From Streptosporangiaceae bacterium (lineage in GTDB: Bacteria; Actinomycetota; Actinomycetes; Streptosporangiales; Streptosporangiaceae): a stretch of 5,606 nucleotides of DNA. The position numbers were made by a program, and so were the translations under genes. Below the pieces are notes generated by a model. It saw only the letters and a program-made list of their open reading frames with translations, was not told where the DNA came from and did no database searches. The stretch's first letter is position 1. Every line of letters starts with the position of its first letter. The stretch spans positions 1-5,606 of the forward strand of contig JASHSO010000328.1 in assembly GCA_030038715.1 (NCBI GenBank), given 5' to 3'. Positions 4,233-5,606 of this stretch are shown here, in pieces.

Positions 4233-5606
4233 TCACCCGCCCATCCGGAGGGAACGGGGTGCTCCCCGGCTGGCCACCATCGTCTGCGCGGCCAGGGTCG
4301 CGATAGCCAGCGCCAGCAAGACGATTGCGGTTCCGGCAAGCCAGGCCGGCTCGACGCGCACCGGGACTGGCGTCGCCGACCCGGTGAAGACTGCCAGGCT
4401 GAGTGCCGGGCCGAGCGCAGGCACCAGCACGACTGCGCAGACCAGGCCGCCGGCCACTACGGCAAGAAGCTGCGGCAGCAACTCGATCAGCGCCAGCAGC
4501 CTTGCCTGGGCCGCCGACAGCCCCATCGTGCCCAGCCGCGCCAGTGCCTGCTGTCGCGCCGACGCGGACAGCAGCAGGCTCAGCAGCAGCACCAGCAGGC
4601 AGCAGCACGCCGCAACTGCGGCGCCGAGTGCGAGAGCCAGGTCGGCGCCGTACCGCAACGGCGCGGCCGCGAGCCTGGCCAGCAGCCGGGACCGGAGCAC
4701 GATCGTCGCTCCAGGCGCATGCCGTGCCACGACTGCCAGCAAGCTCGACTGGTCCAGGTGCTGCCCGGCAACTAGCAGCGCGTCCGGCACCAGGCCGAGG
4801 CCGACACCCAGGCCCGCCGCGGCCCGGCGATCCAGCACGAGGTAGCCAGCACTGGTCGCGGCCACCGCTGACATCGCTGGTGCCTGGCCGACCACGCGCA
4901 TCCGGATGAGCTGCTCGCCGTCAAGCAGCACGGTGAACGGGCTGCTACCGACCTTGGCTGCCAGGCCTGGCGAGGCAAGGACCGGCGCGGGCCGGGCCGT
5001 GGTGCGGCTGGCGGCGCGCGAGGTGAACGTTGACGGCGGCTGCGGCAGCGGGCCCGCCGCGACCACAGCCGCATACCGGGCGGGATCGACGAGCAGCACG
5101 CTGAACTGGCCTACCGACGCGAGCGAGCCGACCGCAACGCCGACGGCTGCGACGTGCTGTACCCCGGCGACATCGGCTACCGAGCGTTGCAGCGCTGAGC
5201 TGACTGCGTCCGGGCTGCTAATCACCGCGTCGGCTCCGGTCTGCTGCCAGGACGCCGTCACCTCGCCGCGTGCTACCGCGCCGCGCACCATCCCGGCAAA
5301 CGACACCAGCGCCAGCGCTAGAACGAGGGCGAACACCGGCAGCACCGCGCTGGCGGGCGCGCGCGCTGCCCTGGCCAGACCGAGGAAAGCGGTCGCGCCG
5401 GTGCGCCGACCGGTCAGTCGCAGCAGCCCGCGCACCGCCGGCGGGTATGCCCGCAGCACGATGACGGCAACGCCGATGGCGAGCAACGCCGGTGCCGCGC
5501 TCGGATAGACGTCGCCGCCCCCCCTGCCGAGACCCTGCTCACGCAGCACGATCAGCCCTCCGGCCGCGCCAAGCACGAGCGCGCTCTCGGTGATCAGCCG
5601 CCGGGC
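4233..5606 (-). CDS. FtsX-type ABC transporter permease, C-terminal part (runs off right edge)
   Basis: This is the membrane subunit of the exporter. The frame is open to the window edge (457 residues visible). A GTG at 5576 could be read as a start, but in-frame hydrophobic coding continues upstream of it, so the gene is partial at its 5' end. Visible layout: hydrophobic segments at about residues 8-22, 35-53 and 86-107; a long extracytoplasmic domain (about 108-320) of mixed strands, similar in placement to the MacB periplasmic core domain; then three segments at about 322-347, 370-397 and 421-443. The last three, with RQQALARLGTMGLSAAQARLLALIE (349-373) between the first two, form a standard FtsX domain. 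In it, the cytoplasmic LGxxG-like coupling stretch contacts the ATPase. Three consecutive Cys (334-336) sit in a membrane segment. Segments before the extracytoplasmic domain suggest a larger protein with two FtsX-like halves, common in actinomycetes. It is followed at 21 nt by the first ATPase. The substrate is unknown. Confidence 0.9.
   Translation of the reverse strand, partial: ARRLITESALVLGAAGGLIVLREQGLGRGGGDVYPSAAPALLAIGVAVIVLRAYPPAVRGLLRLTGRRTGATAFLGLARAARAPASAVLPVFALVLALALVSFAGMVRGAVARGEVTASWQQTGADAVISSPDAVSSALQRSVADVAGVQHVAAVGVAVGSLASVGQFSVLLVDPARYAAVVAAGPLPQPPSTFTSRAASRTTARPAPVLASPGLAAKVGSSPFTVLLDGEQLIRMRVVGQAPAMSAVAATSAGYLVLDRRAAAGLGVGLGLVPDALLVAGQHLDQSSLLAVVARHAPGATIVLRSRLLARLAAAPLRYGADLALALGAAVAACCCLLVLLLSLLLSASARQQALARLGTMGLSAAQARLLALIELLPQLLAVVAGGLVCAVVLVPALGPALSLAVFTGSATPVPVRVEPAWLAGTAIVLLALAIATLAAQTMVASRGAPRSLRMGG

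Noticed and set aside
4084..4845. 253-codon open frame on the plus strand, rich in Ser/Ala/Arg
   Set aside because: It is antisense to the permease gene and to the 5' end of the first ATPase gene, with low-complexity composition. The minus strand gives coherent membrane segments instead.
5576..5576. GTG as the true start of the permease
   Set aside because: The frame stays open to the window edge with hydrophobic coding sequence, and FtsX-type permeases of this layout extend further N-terminally.

Overview
The window is GC-rich throughout. Its coding style (GTG starts, strong G/C bias at third codon positions, long spurious open frames on both strands) fits a high-GC actinomycete, as do its gene families (SigG-type ECF sigma factor, RibD-C/DHFR-like reductase, DUF427 protein, MacB/FtsX-type ABC exporter). 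I cannot name the species. There are no tRNA or rRNA genes, CRISPR arrays, transposases or phage genes.

Layout. (1) Positions 1-271, minus strand: the N-terminal 90 codons of an unrecognised, very acidic protein. It carries a 10-residue tandem repeat followed by a probable membrane segment and runs off the left edge. (2) Positions 272-408: a divergent promoter region. (3) Positions 409-714, plus strand: a complete DUF427 protein. (4) Positions 715-891: a non-coding stretch rich in inverted repeats. (5) Positions 892-1821, plus strand: an ECF sigma factor with a C-terminal SnoaL-like domain. A 72-nt gap containing a strong hairpin separates it from (6) 1895-2449, plus strand, a DHFR-like (RibD C-terminal) reductase. 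(7) Positions 2450-2511: a short convergent gap with weak hairpins. (8) Positions 2512-5606, minus strand: three genes of an ABC exporter operon, transcribed right to left. These are an FtsX-type permease (running off the right edge), a first ATPase and a second ATPase. The spacings are 21 nt and then a 4-nt GTGA stop/start overlap.

How the genes work together. The permease and the two ATPases look like one MacB/LolD-like machine, with translational coupling between the ATPases. The sigma factor and the reductase are co-oriented and probably co-transcribed. No anti-sigma gene is present, so the sigma factor's own C-terminal domain is the likely control element. The DUF427 gene and the acidic protein are divergent neighbours with no clear functional link to the rest.

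Most notable is the C-terminal extension of the first ATPase. It reads like an AbrB/MazE-type swapped-hairpin domain and ends in a duplicated Glu/Arg tail whose DNA also provides the ribosome binding site of the next gene. I see no complete, previously undescribed system. The ATPase-AbrB fusion and the acidic-repeat protein are the two items most worth following up.
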